Shown: piece after piece, positions 1 through 11,504 of the stretch
Layout: each line of letters opens with the position of its first letter
How positions within the stretch are numbered: position 1 is the stretch's first letter
Source of the DNA: Hemileia vastatrix
Taxonomy: Eukaryota > Basidiomycota > Pucciniomycetes > Pucciniales > Zaghouaniaceae
NCBI GenBank assembly: GCA_030280995.1
Contig: JASXTE010000140.1
Coordinates: forward strand, 1-64,000
Length of the DNA: 64,000 nt
Reading direction: 5' to 3'
Notes under the pieces: model-generated
The model's input: only the letters and a program-made list of their open reading frames with translations
Told to the model about the DNA's origin: nothing
Database searches by the model: none
Made by a program: the position numbers and the translations under genes

Positions 1-787
1 AATTGATAATTTATGTCGAATGGGAACATTTGACCAGTTATTTTTATCCTTAAATATAGTAAATACATCAAATTTTTTGTATTAACTTTGCTATTACCTT
101 TTGTTGTATTAACAACATTAGGTAAACTAATAGATGATGATGATAAACATGTATCATTGTTATTCAAACAATTGGATGATATTTTCTTATCATTTTGACT
201 TTCATGATGATTATTTTGTGAATGACTTTTAGGTTGAAGTAACATACATGAAACAGGAAGGGTAAGTATGATTATACCTGCCAACATCAAGAATGAATCT
301 TTTAATGGTAATTGATTAATTGTATATCAAGCATCCATGATATAACAAATGCACCAATTGTTCCACCAGATAAACTAATTCCATTAGCTGTACCACGATA
401 TTTAACAAAGTATTCATTGATGATGGCACTATTTTGTACATAAGTCAAACCAATACCAAATCCTTGAACAAGACCAATTGATAATGTTATATGTATAACA
501 GATGTTGCAAAGTAACAAAGAGCAGTTCCAAGTGATGCTAAACAACATCCGACAAATGTTATCACACGAACACTTGTATATTTGTTAAGACAACCTGAAA
601 TAGGACCAGTTAAGTGAATTACTGTCATACATAATGAAAATGGCCAAGTTGCATCAGTTCGATTGATTTGAAATTTATCCAAAATTACTTTATACAAAAG
701 ACTATATGAACGATAAGTACCAAAAAGGGCTCCTTGAATGAAAAAACAAGCAAATGGAATGACCCACGCGTAACCAGAATCAATCAT
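1..787 (-). CDS. Monocarboxylate transporter-like MFS protein (SLC16 family), 5' part, frameshifted
   Basis: This looks like a plasma-membrane H+/monocarboxylate or related solute transporter of the major facilitator superfamily. The N-terminus has the SLC16-like signature D-S-G-Y-A-W-V, where the family usually has DGG(W/Y)GWV. Six hydrophobic segments follow, and the TM4-TM5 stretch contains GLVQGFGIGLTY and GTANGISLSGG, both typical of MCTs. After TM5 (GAFVISWMLD) the frame runs into a stop. TM6 (SFLMLAGIIILTLPVSCML) and a polar Ser/Asn-rich cytoplasmic loop continue in another frame, which stays open to base 1. The switch lies at about 323-332, and no intron fits there. The first ATG in frame is at 787. 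The frame stays open further upstream to a possible splice acceptor near 860, so an upstream exon is possible. TM7-12 lie outside the window. The substrate cannot be inferred. Confidence 0.78.
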
Positions 788-3700
788 AATAACAATTATA
801 ATGATGATGATGATAAATGATGATTGATGATGATGGTTGATCAAGTAAACGATCTGTGAACAAGATTGTTAACTGTTTCAATTGTTTTAACAACAAAATG
901 TATCCTTGAAGTTAAATCAATCAACCAATTGGATCAAATGATTGATGAAATATTTTGACTATTCAAATATATTTGTCAATGTGTATTATTATTTGATTGA
1001 ATAGATGATAATTTTTTTTTCATATGTTATAATAGTAACAATGTAATATTTTCCATTTGTAGTTATAAGTTGATGTAAGAACTTTTTTAGTTGAAATGAC
1101 AAATGAGATGAATAAAAAAGAGTAAAAGTACTCTTTGAGGTTTTTTTTTCTTTCAACAAAAAAAGTTTTTTTTTTGAAGAATCAGCGATTGGATACACCT
1201 GTTTGATTTCGTCATAGATGATTATTTCAAAATTGATGGGGGAAGAGAAGTAAATGGAAGTCAATGGAAAGAAAGAAAGTGAAAAAAAACTTGTTATTAA
1301 ATCATTATTTGATGACTCTGTTCAAATATCACAAGAAAGTATCATGTGTATTTGAATGTATATGTGTGTGTATAACTGTGTAAGTGTAATAATCATTCAA
1401 TATGATAGAATATGTTGCAAATAAATCACAACTTATTCAACCATTTTATCGAGATTTTTCACTTGTACGATTTTAAATAATGATGACAAATGTATAAACG
1501 GAAATAAAGGAGTAACAAAAAGGGAAAACAATATAAGCACACCTGTTGTCAATGTAATCAAAAGGTAGAATTTTGTTGAAGCAGATTTTAAACTGTTTGA
1601 ATGAATATCACACTGATTCAGCTGCAGATTTTACAATAATCGGGATGATTGTTTGGACAAATGTTATTATAAGGGAAGGAAAAAAATTTGTAAGTATTTA
1701 ATGATTGAATTGACTTGACTTGATGTTAATACTTATTTGGTAGGAAGAGATTGAATGAGAGAGAAAGAGAAAGACGTTGGTTGTTCATATTTCTTCAGAA
1801 TCATTTTACTTGAATTCATTAGTGAAAATGCGTCAGTGCAAACAAACAAACTTAAATCGAGACGATACATTGCATAGACAGGTGTAATTCGAAAACCACG
1901 ACAAAGAGAAATGAAAAAGAACTTATCATCATCATCATCAATGTTAGGATTTTTTATGGACGTCAATTAACCTTAAAATTGTTTACACTGGCAATGTAAT
2001 TATATTTAACTGAACCATCACGATATTACACCCATAGAAAGGAAGAGATGACAGAGAAAAGAGAAATACAAAGACTTGAATTTTCATTGAGACTGAGAAC
2101 AGAGTAAATCGAGATGAAGAAAGACGTTTTCCCTCTTTCACTAAATCATCAAAATGTTTTAGGAAGAAATATTTTCATGTGTAGTAACAAATCAAGAATC
2201 AGTCAGTGGAACAAATAAACTGACTGAATGATGATGCTTTGATGGAAAAAACATTTCACTTTCACTAGCTACATCCTCAAGGATGTACAATCAATTATTA
2301 TTGATGTAAATGACGATTAACACGATGACATGAGAGACATTTTTACATCATCATCATCATCATCATCATCATCTACAGGTGTCACCGTGTGAAAGGTCAT
2401 CTTGATCTTTGTATGATGAGTCAACGTGATGAAATAAAAAAAAATCAATCAAAAACTTACACAAAGAAAAGATGATGATCAAGCCCGATGATGATGATGA
2501 ATGTTTAATGGATGTGAAGTATTTAAGTAAATAGTAACAGTCAAATATACGAATGAAAGTAATTTTCATCAATGAATCAGATGATGATTATTCAATTTAA
2601 CAACTATGTTGAAGTAGTCGTTAAAGTAGTTAAAATGTTTTATCAATCACAATAAAATTCGATTAAATAAATCAATGAAGCAAACACACATCAAGACAAA
2701 TTACATTGTATGAAAATGTGTACAGAGAGCAAATTGACTTGAATGTATTATTATGTCAATTTGTTGTATGTTGTGTGTTGTGTGGTTAATGTGAGAGGTA
2801 AAGTTTTTGTCACTTGTTACTTGATAATGGTGACAAATGTCAGGTCACCAATGGATCCGAATGGTTGACAAAATTGGTCACAAGTTTGGCACCAACACAA
2901 TTTAATGATAAATTAATTAATTAACAACAACAGCAACATTTCAAGTTGACACTGACACTCGACACATAAATGAATATCCAATGTTGACCAGATAACTTTT
3001 TAGTAAGAATTTTGTCACTTGTTAAAAGTTTGAATAAAGTGAACAAGAGAGAAAGTAAAAACTTTCATGTCACGTGTCAAATTGAAAATATTCAACTTGA
3101 AGTGAAAGTTTGTTAAAATGTGAGGAAAAAATAAAAATACATCATCAAAAATTAAGACAAGTAAAGTTTAACAAACAAATTAAGAAAAGTTTAAATTTTA
3201 AAAGATCGTATTTTGTTTAGTTTGTTAAATTTGCCTTGATATGTGTGTCAAAAACAAAAATAACGAACAAATGAGAGAATAAAAAAAAGTTTAAATTGTT
3301 AATTAAAAGTTTACACTTTAACTTTACTTACAGTGTAATAAGTTACAACAAACACAACAACAACAAACAAGTGTTGTCCAAGTAGTTTTTGGTTTTTCTT
3401 TCAAACTGACGTTACAACATTTCAGTCAAATGAAAAAATGTGTAAATTGTTGTCAACTTGTCAACCTGAATTTAAATTGGTTAAGGATAGTTTACCATTT
3501 AATTTGATTGAATCATTTTCATTGTCGTAAGAAAGAAAGTAAAAGTCAACTAAAATTTCATTCATGTGAATGATGTTGAAGAAAAAAAATCAAGTTCAAT
3601 TAACTGTTTTAATCAATTTTGCTACAATAAATGTTATTTGTTATTGTTGAGGAAGAGAATTATCATTCAATGCACACAATTTTTTAATCATCATCATAAT

Positions 3701-6037
3701 CAGTGTAAAGTTTTCATCATCACGAACTTTGAAAAAAGTTAAACAAAAGTGTAAATGAAACAACACAAATTCAACTCACCCTCACCTACTAATTGAAGTT
3801 TGATGTTTTGAAGGATTACACAAGAAAAGTTGATTTCAAGTGAAAAGATCTTTTCGTTGTCATACTTTAAACCAATTTAATTGACTTGACAAATGATGAA
3901 TAAACAGATGTAAATGAATGATGGAAATTGCTGAAATGGATCAATTTATCAAAAGAAAAACTACGGGTGGTTAATAACACCACGTGTTGATATTTGAAGA
4001 TGATGATTTAACTGAAACTTTGACGAGTGAAGTAACAAGTAAAGTGTAAGTTGTTGTAAGTAAAAGTCAACTTCCTGCTGATGATGTAAAATGTGAGAAA
4101 AAAGCAAGAAGAAAAATAAAAAATTATTTCAGGAAGGATTTGACAAGGAAGGAAGGAAAGAAAGAAAGAAAGAAACAGTAGTATTAAAAAAAAAAAGTAT
4201 TGATGATTCAATTGGTACAAGGGTGAACAAGATATCGCATATAAAGATAATTCATTCTTTCACTTTCATTTGATTTCTTTTAACCGACTTCATTGTCACG
4301 GTCATTTGAAGTTGAAAATTATTTTTTACAACAACTTTTAACAAGTTTACAATAACTTTTTCTTCTTTTCATTTAACTCTTTCGCCCTTGTCTTGCCATT
4401 AAAGATGGACTTGTGTAAATTCAATTGATCCATCAAAGACGATCCAAAGGCAATCATTTGACCACCAATTGATATTAGAACAGCAACAACAACAACAACA
4501 TCAACAACATCAAGGAGTATGAATCATCATTTAGATGGTAAATGGAAAGAAATAAGGAAAAAAATAAGAGAAATAAAAAACTTTTGTAAACTTACCACAA
4601 TTGATTGAAATATTTTTTCTTGTTAATGACAGTGGGATTTTCAGGACTAGTAAAAAGGATGGGTTCAATTAAGAGAGGGAGAAAGCAATTAGATGACATT
4701 TTTTTCGTTTATGTGTGTGTGTGTGTCAAATAACATGCAGGTATGTAAATATACACACATACACACAAAGATACATATTGAATGCACATGATTTGTTCTC
4801 TAGAATCTTGTAAATGACGATGATGATGATGATAATAATGGAACTCACGTGTATATCAATATATCTATGTATATGTTTGTATGATTGTATGTTCAAATGA
4901 TCATCATCATCCAAGTGGTAAAGAAAAAAATCCCTGAGGCTGCTTATTTTAAAATGGTTGATAAACTATGTAGTTGGTTAATAAAATGATAATTTTGTTA
5001 CTTGTCAACAAAATTGTTGCAGTTCAATTGCAACAATTGCAGTAGTTTTCATTTGGTGAAAAAACTGATTTGTCCTTGAATAAAATACAAAGAATTTCTT
5101 TGTGATTTTGTGCAAAAAAAAAAAAAAGTAAAAAGTTGATAAAAAGAATGAAATAAAATAAAATATCGAAAAAATGAAGGACAAATATTGTCATTGTAAA
5201 GAAAAGAGTTAAACCTTGACATTGGACTCATCTAAACTTTTGTTCGTTTGATCATTTGGATGAAGTTTCGTAAAAAACGGAAATGTCCACTTGATTATCA
5301 ATGGTCATATTATTATAACATCAATAGAAATCATTGAGTAATATATTGAATAGACAAACACACAAACATACATACAAATTGACAGTGGATACAATGAGTG
5401 GATAATTTGTGAAGAAAATAAATGATACATGATCACCCTGAAGCGTAATAAATGTTGTTGTTGTTGTTACTGGTAACTTTTTCGCGGACACAACGTACTG
5501 ATTGGATGTAAAGTGTAGATTAATCGATGTAAAGGATGTAAAGTAACAACAGCAAGAATAAAAAACAGTAGCTATAAGATAATATCACTGCCATCACCAT
5601 CATATGAGAGTGACAAGAGTGAGTAAAAAGGACTTTTGCAAATGACTTGAATGAGTTAAAGAAGTTAACACAGTGCACATGAACAACAAATGAATAAATT
5701 GTTAAACTTGGCGAAGAAAGAGAATGAGAAAGAGAGAAAGAGTGAAACAAAGTTATCTGAAAAATCCTTGTGACATTTCTTGGCACATGGTTAAATTTAC
5801 CAAAATAACAAAGAGGTCCTCGAACCACATCATCCTAAAACACACGTGGGAGATGTTGAAAAACAAGGGGAAGGCAATCATCACATCTCAGGGTGAGTTA
5901 ACTCTTGACATCATTCGTATAAACCATGAAGATAATTACCAAGACAGATCAAGCCAATTACAATTAAATCAAGTAACTACAATAACAAAATAAACAGGCC
6001 AATCATTGTTAAACAAATGGTTGAAAGAACTTTATTA
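788..6037. other. Intergenic region, no recognisable gene
   Basis: About 5.2 kb of AT-rich DNA between the transporter and VPS33B. I find no reading frame with recognisable protein character on either strand. Short open frames here consist of poly-Ile/Ser/Asp runs from ATC/TCA repeats, for example 2346-2373 and 4818-4835. Short (TG)n and (CAA)n tracts are also present. Part of it may be 5' UTR or a first intron of the transporter gene, because a possible acceptor lies just upstream of the transporter's start. Confidence 0.6.
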
Positions 6038-8159
6038 TTAATTGGGCATAAGTTCTCTCATAAGGCGATTACCATTTGTGATACAATTAGTGAAAATAGC
6101 CAATTTAAATCCTCGACGTTTAGCCCAAAATCTAAGAGCAGTGATTTCAGCATAAGTTGATCCACCAATAAAGTAAACACAGATAATACGTTCATTTTTT
6201 CCTTTGTCATCTTTTCGATCTATCGAATTAGATGTAACAGATGATGATGATGATGATGATGCTGAGTATACATTTTCACTTTTATCTCCAGCAAGATAAT
6301 TTGCAACATCTTTCCATTCATTTTGTCCATTGGCCATGTGTTCAGCAAGTACACATACAATAGGAGTATAAATTCCACCAAAGACAAATGATTCACTTTT
6401 AGGATCTTTAGGATCACATGAACTTTCTTGGCTAAAAGATGGTATGAGGTTTAATTTTTTACTTATTTCTTTAAACGACGTTTGGCAGTAGATTCAGTTG
6501 ATGATGTAATTCCACTGGAAGCAAGAAGTGACGTCAAACTACTTTCATAGAAAAGTCGAAGTTTTTTTCAAATTAAACAGTGTAACTATATGTTCATGGC
6601 CATAACTTTGACAAAATATTCTACTGAGATGTCGATATTGCTTAGATGATAAACCATCTTGTACTACACACAATAGACACATAAGTCGTAAGGCAGTAGA
6701 TGGGTTGACTTGTTTGTAAATACAATCTTCAATAAATCCAACACTATCTTTCATAGCAAGTCCTTCAATTAGATCTCTTTCAATTTGTAATTGATTTGCA
6801 AAACGATTTTCTTCTTTACGTTCTTTAATATATTCACAAGCTGAAATGTGCAAATTAAGTGACTTGGTGAGTGTTTGAACAGTTTTCAATTGATTAGTGA
6901 CAAAATCTTTCATTTCACCAATATCCATACTTTGTCGAGTATTTTGCATTCTTTTTAAACTTGCACTGCGATCTTTTTAATCGTCCAAAAACAGCGCTGA
7001 TGTGACAATCACGAAATTCTGAAAAAACTGGGTCATTGCCATGAAGGATATGTTTCATTGCTTGAGGCTTGTCCATCACCTCTTTGGGAAATGTTACTCT
7101 GCCTGTAGAAGAGATGGAAAGTTCGATGAGACTGGTTACATAAACTTAACTGGTTACTATGATATATTGATGGAATTAGAGATGAGAGATAACTTACCTG
7201 CTTCAATTTCGAATTCTTCATCGAGAACACCTTGATAACACATTTGAGAGAGTAACATACTGACCATATCAACATTTCGATCAAAAACTAGTAAATCAAC
7301 CCGAGTATTTGTTTCGGGATAATCATCATTTGCTTCATTTTTTTCATTATTAAGAGTATTCACCAATCGAATTGTTTCTCGAGCAACAGTCCCTTGACCC
7401 CAGATATTAACTTTGCACCCGAATATATTCATAATTTGTTGAATAGACTTGGCAATATCATAATATGATACATTTAATTTGTGTAGAAATAGATCTGTAC
7501 AAAGATTTGGTCGTTCCAATGATAAAATATCCACATCAAGTGGAAAGAAAAATATTGGGCACTGATGGACGAAGAGAATGAGAATAAATATTATTAATAA
7601 ATAATATAATATATTGATTTTTCAAGAAAAAACATACCTCAAGAATTGTTACATTTCCATAGACACCTGATTCTTCTAAAAGTATTTCACAACTCGTTGT
7701 CAATCGAGGTGTGACAATGAAAACATATTCTCTTGTTCGTCCGGCAGATATATCAGCCAATATTAAGTCAGATGCTAATCGTATTTGTGATGTATTTTTC
7801 ACTACGAACAAAAAAGCAACATCGTGAATTACCTGGAGTAATTGTGCATGGTTCTAATTTGAATATCTTTTCTACTCCAGCTGTTCGAAGTAATCCAATG
7901 CCGCAAACGAGATCAAGAGCTGATATAAGAGTTTGATCGATGAGTAAATCTTTATTTCCAGGAACCTATGGAATAAATGAAAACAATAGATCAATTGTTA
8001 AGCATAAACAGTATGATGTCGATTGACAGGATGTAAATAAAGAAGAAAAAAAAAGACAGGAAGAGATTTAAAGAGCACTAACCTCTTCTAGAACAGCTAC
8101 GAACGTTGACTGTGCTAGTTTTCGAAAAATTGCGGCAAAGATGCCGGTGGAAACTCCAT
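6038..8159 (-). CDS. VPS33B: VPS33B, Sec1/Munc18-family vesicle tethering protein (sequence carries five 1-base frameshifts)
   Basis: Predicted SM-family partner of VIPAS39/SPE-39 that acts on late endosome, lysosome and secretory-granule trafficking. Four exons fit: 8159-8083, 7965-7638, 7561-7198 and 7102-6038. Donors are gttagt, gtatgt and gtaagt, and introns are 76-117 nt. Family landmarks in order: VPGNKDLLIDQ, SAGRTREYVFIVTPR, LEESGVYGNV, VDILSLERPNL, MCYQGVLDEEFEIE, VFGRL, SMDIGEMKDFV, LHISACEYI, ALRLMCLLCVVQDGL, CQSYGHEHI and near the C-terminus FIGGSTYAEITALRFW. The MDI..MK.FV block and the .LRLMCL block match VPS33B better than VPS33A. The frame changes five times by one base, near 8125-8129, 7810-7815, 6974-6978, 6551-6554 and 6466-6475. 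All are in or beside A/T homopolymers. The protein sequence is otherwise well conserved, so I favour sequence error over a pseudogene. A poly-Ser insert near the C-terminus is encoded by a TCA/ATC repeat. Confidence 0.88.
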
Positions 8160-8497
8160 TTGATCATATGAAAAGGGTTTCAGGAAGAGGATGAAGAGTT
8201 ATTCATTCAGTTAATCATCTGAGAAATGAATTTAGAAGTAAAAAGAGTAAAAATGACGTTCGGCGTATGGCCAAGTGGGTCGTCGCCATCAGACTGACTC
8301 CAGCTCCCTCTATAATTATGGTATGACACTTTTTCAACTTTGTGTAACAAGTTGAGAGTAAATTGTATCGAAACAAAATGAGAATTTTTGAAATTTCCGA
8401 AGCTCGGTTAGATTTACTAATTTAAAAACAATCCAAATTAACTCAAATTACAAAGTTTGTCAAGAAGGAGAACAAAGAAGAAGAAATTAAATATCAA
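8160..8497. other. Short intergenic gap with a pol III A-box-like sequence
   Basis: It separates VPS33B (start at 8159) from the 3' end of the upstream minus-strand gene. The only notable sequence is TGGCCAAGTGGG at 8268-8279, a full match to the tRNA A-box consensus, with a T5 run about 50 bases downstream. No cloverleaf can be formed and there is no good B box, so I do not call a tRNA. Confidence 0.4.
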
Positions 8498-9169
8498 TTA
8501 ATTAACTGATTCCAATTGCACTCGACCAAATCGTTGGCCAGTGATTGGAGAGTTGATCATTAATCGAGTATCAAAAAGTGGTGATTGTGAAGATTCTTTA
8601 ACTTGAACATCGTTGTTTCTTTGAGCTGGTGTGATGGCTGATTTGAGTTTTCCTTTAAGGATGGCTTTCTTACCCACAAGTTTGGCTCCTTTCTTACGAT
8701 AAAGATTTTCTTGGCGATCAAAGCTGCTTTCAATTTTGCCCCCAAGATGAGAGGTTTCAGAAGAATGAGTTTTTTAATTTCCAATGCTTTCTTGGCCAAG
8801 AATAATTTCTTCAGAAGAATTTTCTTACCAATCAAGGCACCTTTAGCTGCACCGGCAATTGCTCCAGCTTTAGCACCAACAAACGCACCAATTGGAGCAC
8901 CCATCACAGCTCCGACAGCTGAAGAACCTGCAATTGTTCAACTGCTGCAGCTTTAGCTCCGGCAATCAATGGAAGACCCAATGGAGCTAGAAGAAGAGCT
9001 TTTCCGCCAAGAAGAGCTTTACCAGCCAAACCTGGTCCTCTCAACAGTCTTGGAGTTAACATTCGACGAATATTTCGCCCAAACTGGACTGCATGATAGT
9101 ATGGTGTGGTACATTCCATCACTGAATGGTTGAAGCTATAAAAACAACAAGGAAAACTTTGAAATTCAT
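8498..9169 (-). CDS. Secreted Ala/Gly/Lys-rich low-complexity protein, unknown function (three 1-base frameshifts)
   Basis: Not recognised. The ATG at 9169 begins a good signal peptide (MNFKVFLVVFIAST). A short Cys- and Tyr-containing segment (ECTTPYYHAV), a basic stretch (RNIRRMLTPRLLRG), then alternating Gly/Ala and Lys/Leu blocks follow, such as GAPIGAFVGAKAGAIAGAAKG and KKILLKKLFLAKKAL. The C-terminus is an ordinary polar tail ending at a TAA at 8498-8500. To read it through, the frame must change at about 9121-9130, 8931-8939 and 8706-8709, each time as if one base were missing. With those allowed the protein is about 224 residues. The composition resembles secreted structural or cuticle-associated proteins, or a cationic membrane-active peptide precursor, but no family can be named. 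Its only near neighbours are unrelated housekeeping genes. Confidence 0.5.
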
Positions 9170-9855
9170 AGTGATGAGCGAGGCAGATGAAGATCAAGAT
9201 GACTCGATGAACTCGATGAACACAGAGGAAAGACCGAACTGCAAGTGGATACTTTTGACCAGTTGGGTCTTGCCTTTTATAAGACAGTACCAAGGATTAA
9301 GTTGCCCCTTTGCAAAGGTCACAATCATCTTAATCCTTTGACACACATTCTCAACAAAAGCCAGCAAAGTTGGTTGAAACTCGGTCAACGGCACCTCATG
9401 ATCACAATACAACACTGGTAAGGATTAAAAAAAATTAGTCATAGGTGAACCCTAGTCATTCGTCGATCTTAATTCTAAGAAGATTAAAATTTAAGACAAC
9501 AATAGCAAAAATCAAAATCGTTAACTTACAGCATGCAACAAATAATATTGCCCCTCAGGTCTAAAGTATCAAGTGCCAACTCAGGCCAATTTTCAACTCC
9601 CTATGTTTTTAATATGAGTCCAAATGATGTAATTTATTGATTGACTTTCGGCATTTTGATTGATTTGAATACATTCCGACCATAAATTTAATCAGCCAAA
9701 TTTTCTATTGATGTCCAAATCGAATCCAGTGAACCGCTCGTGCACCGACTGGAAATAATGCCATCTTTAGTCCTTTTTTAGTACTTTGTCAGCGAGTACT
9801 CAGCTGTACCTCTTCTTGACTACTCGGCCTGCATCTAGACTCCATTTTGAATGCC
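9170..9855. other. Divergent intergenic region upstream of RanBP3 and the secreted Ala/Lys protein
   Basis: A 686-base head-to-head region that must hold the start sites of both flanking genes. Short frames on both strands show no recognisable protein. I could not identify a TATA box or initiator with confidence. Confidence 0.5.
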
Positions 9856-10968
9856 ATGGAAGGTTCGAAATTTAAATTAAGGCCTTCAGCTCTCGCTGCC
9901 CAAGTTGAGCGGCAACAAGAAAAGTCAAAGGAAATCTTACAACAGTCAACGAAGCACCAAGTCAATCCTTGTGACACAGTAATTACTTCAACAACAACCG
10001 CACCAACGGTCGTTACTCAGACCTCTGAAGATGCTCCTAGCATACCTGGATTTGTATTTGGTCAGAATCTAGAAGAACGGGTTATTTTATCTCCATCAAA
10101 GGAGAATAGTTCAGACAATAGTGAACCAATTTCCAAAGTAGAAATAGTAAAGCAGCAAATTGACAAACCATTAGTTAAATCAGTCGATATATCATCATCG
10201 GATGCAACCAAAATAGACTCCTTGGACAAATCTACCACGGTCACAATAAAACCTGCATTCTCATCATCATCAACATCATCATCATCACCATCATCATCCA
10301 ATTCTAATAGCAATACGCTAAATTCAACTACTAATTCTAATAATTCGGCAGCTTCTGCTTCATCATCTAATCCTGTTAAGCGAAAGTATGAAGCAATTAC
10401 TGGTGAAGAAAATGAATCAAATGTGTTACAAATTCATTGCCGTTTGTATCATTGGGAAACAGATGAAGGAACAACTTCAATGTCATGGAAAGAAAAAGGT
10501 CGTGGATTTCTTAAATTGAATGACAAAAAGTCTCCTGAGACATCAGAAAAATTTACTTCAAGACTTGTTATGCGAACTTCTGGTTCACTCAAATTAATTT
10601 TAAATGCTTCCCTAGTTTCTGGTATGACATTCAGCAAATCATCTGAAACAACTATTCGATTTACACATCCTGATGGACTTTACTCGATCAAAGGCAAAGA
10701 GAAAGATATTGAAACATTACACTCAGCCGTTGAATATAGAATGCGTGAACTTGCCAAAAAAGTTAAATCTGAAGAAGAAAATCCTGTGAAAGAGACAGAT
10801 GGTGAGAGTGATGAAAAAAATGAACATAATTCCAATAATGGGACATGTGATGATGATTCCGTCGGACCGAGTATTCGGCAACAAGATGCTGACGATGATT
10901 CAACGACTTCAAATCTGGCAACCAATGATTCTCAAGCTACAGTCAGTGAATCCGATAGCCAAACTTGA
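9856..10968 (+). CDS. RANBP3: Ran-binding protein 3, nuclear export cofactor
   Basis: A cofactor for CRM1/exportin-1 in the nucleus that binds RanGTP and promotes export-complex assembly. It is a single exon of 370 codons from the ATG at 9856; an ATG at 9851 is out of frame. FVFGQN at residues 66-71, followed by LEERV, is the FG-type motif of RanBP3. A basic KRKY at 175-178 opens the conserved block YEAITGEENESNVLQ and the RanBD1-type domain (about 179-300), which contains GRGFLKLND, SRLVMRTSGSLKLILN and the Arg of the TTIRF strand. The C-terminus is acidic, and a Ser/Asn-rich linker at 136-172 comes from TCA repeats. At 370 residues it is shorter than the vertebrate protein and lacks the long N-terminal extension and the second FG motif. 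A lack of introns is unusual for this gene. Confidence 0.93.
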   Translation: MEGSKFKLRPSALAAQVERQQEKSKEILQQSTKHQVNPCDTVITSTTTAPTVVTQTSEDAPSIPGFVFGQNLEERVILSPSKENSSDNSEPISKVEIVKQQIDKPLVKSVDISSSDATKIDSLDKSTTVTIKPAFSSSSTSSSSPSSSNSNSNTLNSTTNSNNSAASASSSNPVKRKYEAITGEENESNVLQIHCRLYHWETDEGTTSMSWKEKGRGFLKLNDKKSPETSEKFTSRLVMRTSGSLKLILNASLVSGMTFSKSSETTIRFTHPDGLYSIKGKEKDIETLHSAVEYRMRELAKKVKSEEENPVKETDGESDEKNEHNSNNGTCDDDSVGPSIRQQDADDDSTTSNLATNDSQATVSESDSQT

Positions 10969-11504
10969 GAATAAATTATCGTTAATTGATTTGCACGGTA
11001 ATCTCTGTGTACTTGTTGGTATTGATTTTACTGCTACATCTACTTAATGAATTCTGACCTTCAGCTCTCGAATGATTTCACTATTTCACTCATCATTCCC
11101 TGCAGTTTCGTATAATTGATTTCTTTCATTGTTTAAACTTTTTTTCATGAACATGTCGACAAGCTTTATAATCGATCTTCTAAGAAAGACAATTCAATTC
11201 CTAGAAGATCAACTTGTGAAACTTGAATGGCATGAAAGTCCCTGGCTTCAGATAATAGAATCTCATTCTTAACCGCATTTCACTCCATGACAAATGTTTG
11301 TAGATTCTTTATTGGTAAAATTTTACAACTGACAATCACGTTCAAATTACAATAGAATCTAGAAACGCTTTTTTGTATTGCTCAAATTAGCGGTCAATTC
11401 ATTTATTTAGAAAAAATACTACGATAGAGTGCGCTGCGAACTTTGGTTGTCAGGTGACTTGAAAACGTGGTTTGCAATCAGGACTCACAATTTGTCTCCT
11501 AACT
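10969..11504. other. RanBP3 3' flank and NOB1 promoter region
   Basis: 536 bases between two co-directional genes. No protein-like frame and no clear poly(A) hexamer directly after the RanBP3 stop. The segment 11400-11504 has higher GC than its surroundings and probably contains the NOB1 transcription start. Confidence 0.45.

Noticed and set aside
5815..5835. GGTTCGAGG on the minus strand as a tRNA B box
   Set aside because: No A box at the required distance and no cloverleaf.
5724..5993. An 89-codon plus-strand frame upstream of VPS33B
   Set aside because: Mixed composition but no recognisable domain or signal, and no ATG-context or neighbour support.
6210..6260. Poly-Ser run near the VPS33B C-terminus as a sign of wrong frame
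   Set aside because: Both flanks (the ANYLAGDKSE side and the FIGGSTYAEITALRFW side) are in the same frame, so it is an in-frame TCA-repeat expansion.
8261..8335. Possible tRNA-Ser/Leu gene
   Set aside because: Only the A box matches. No acceptor stem pairing, no anticodon stem and no B box.
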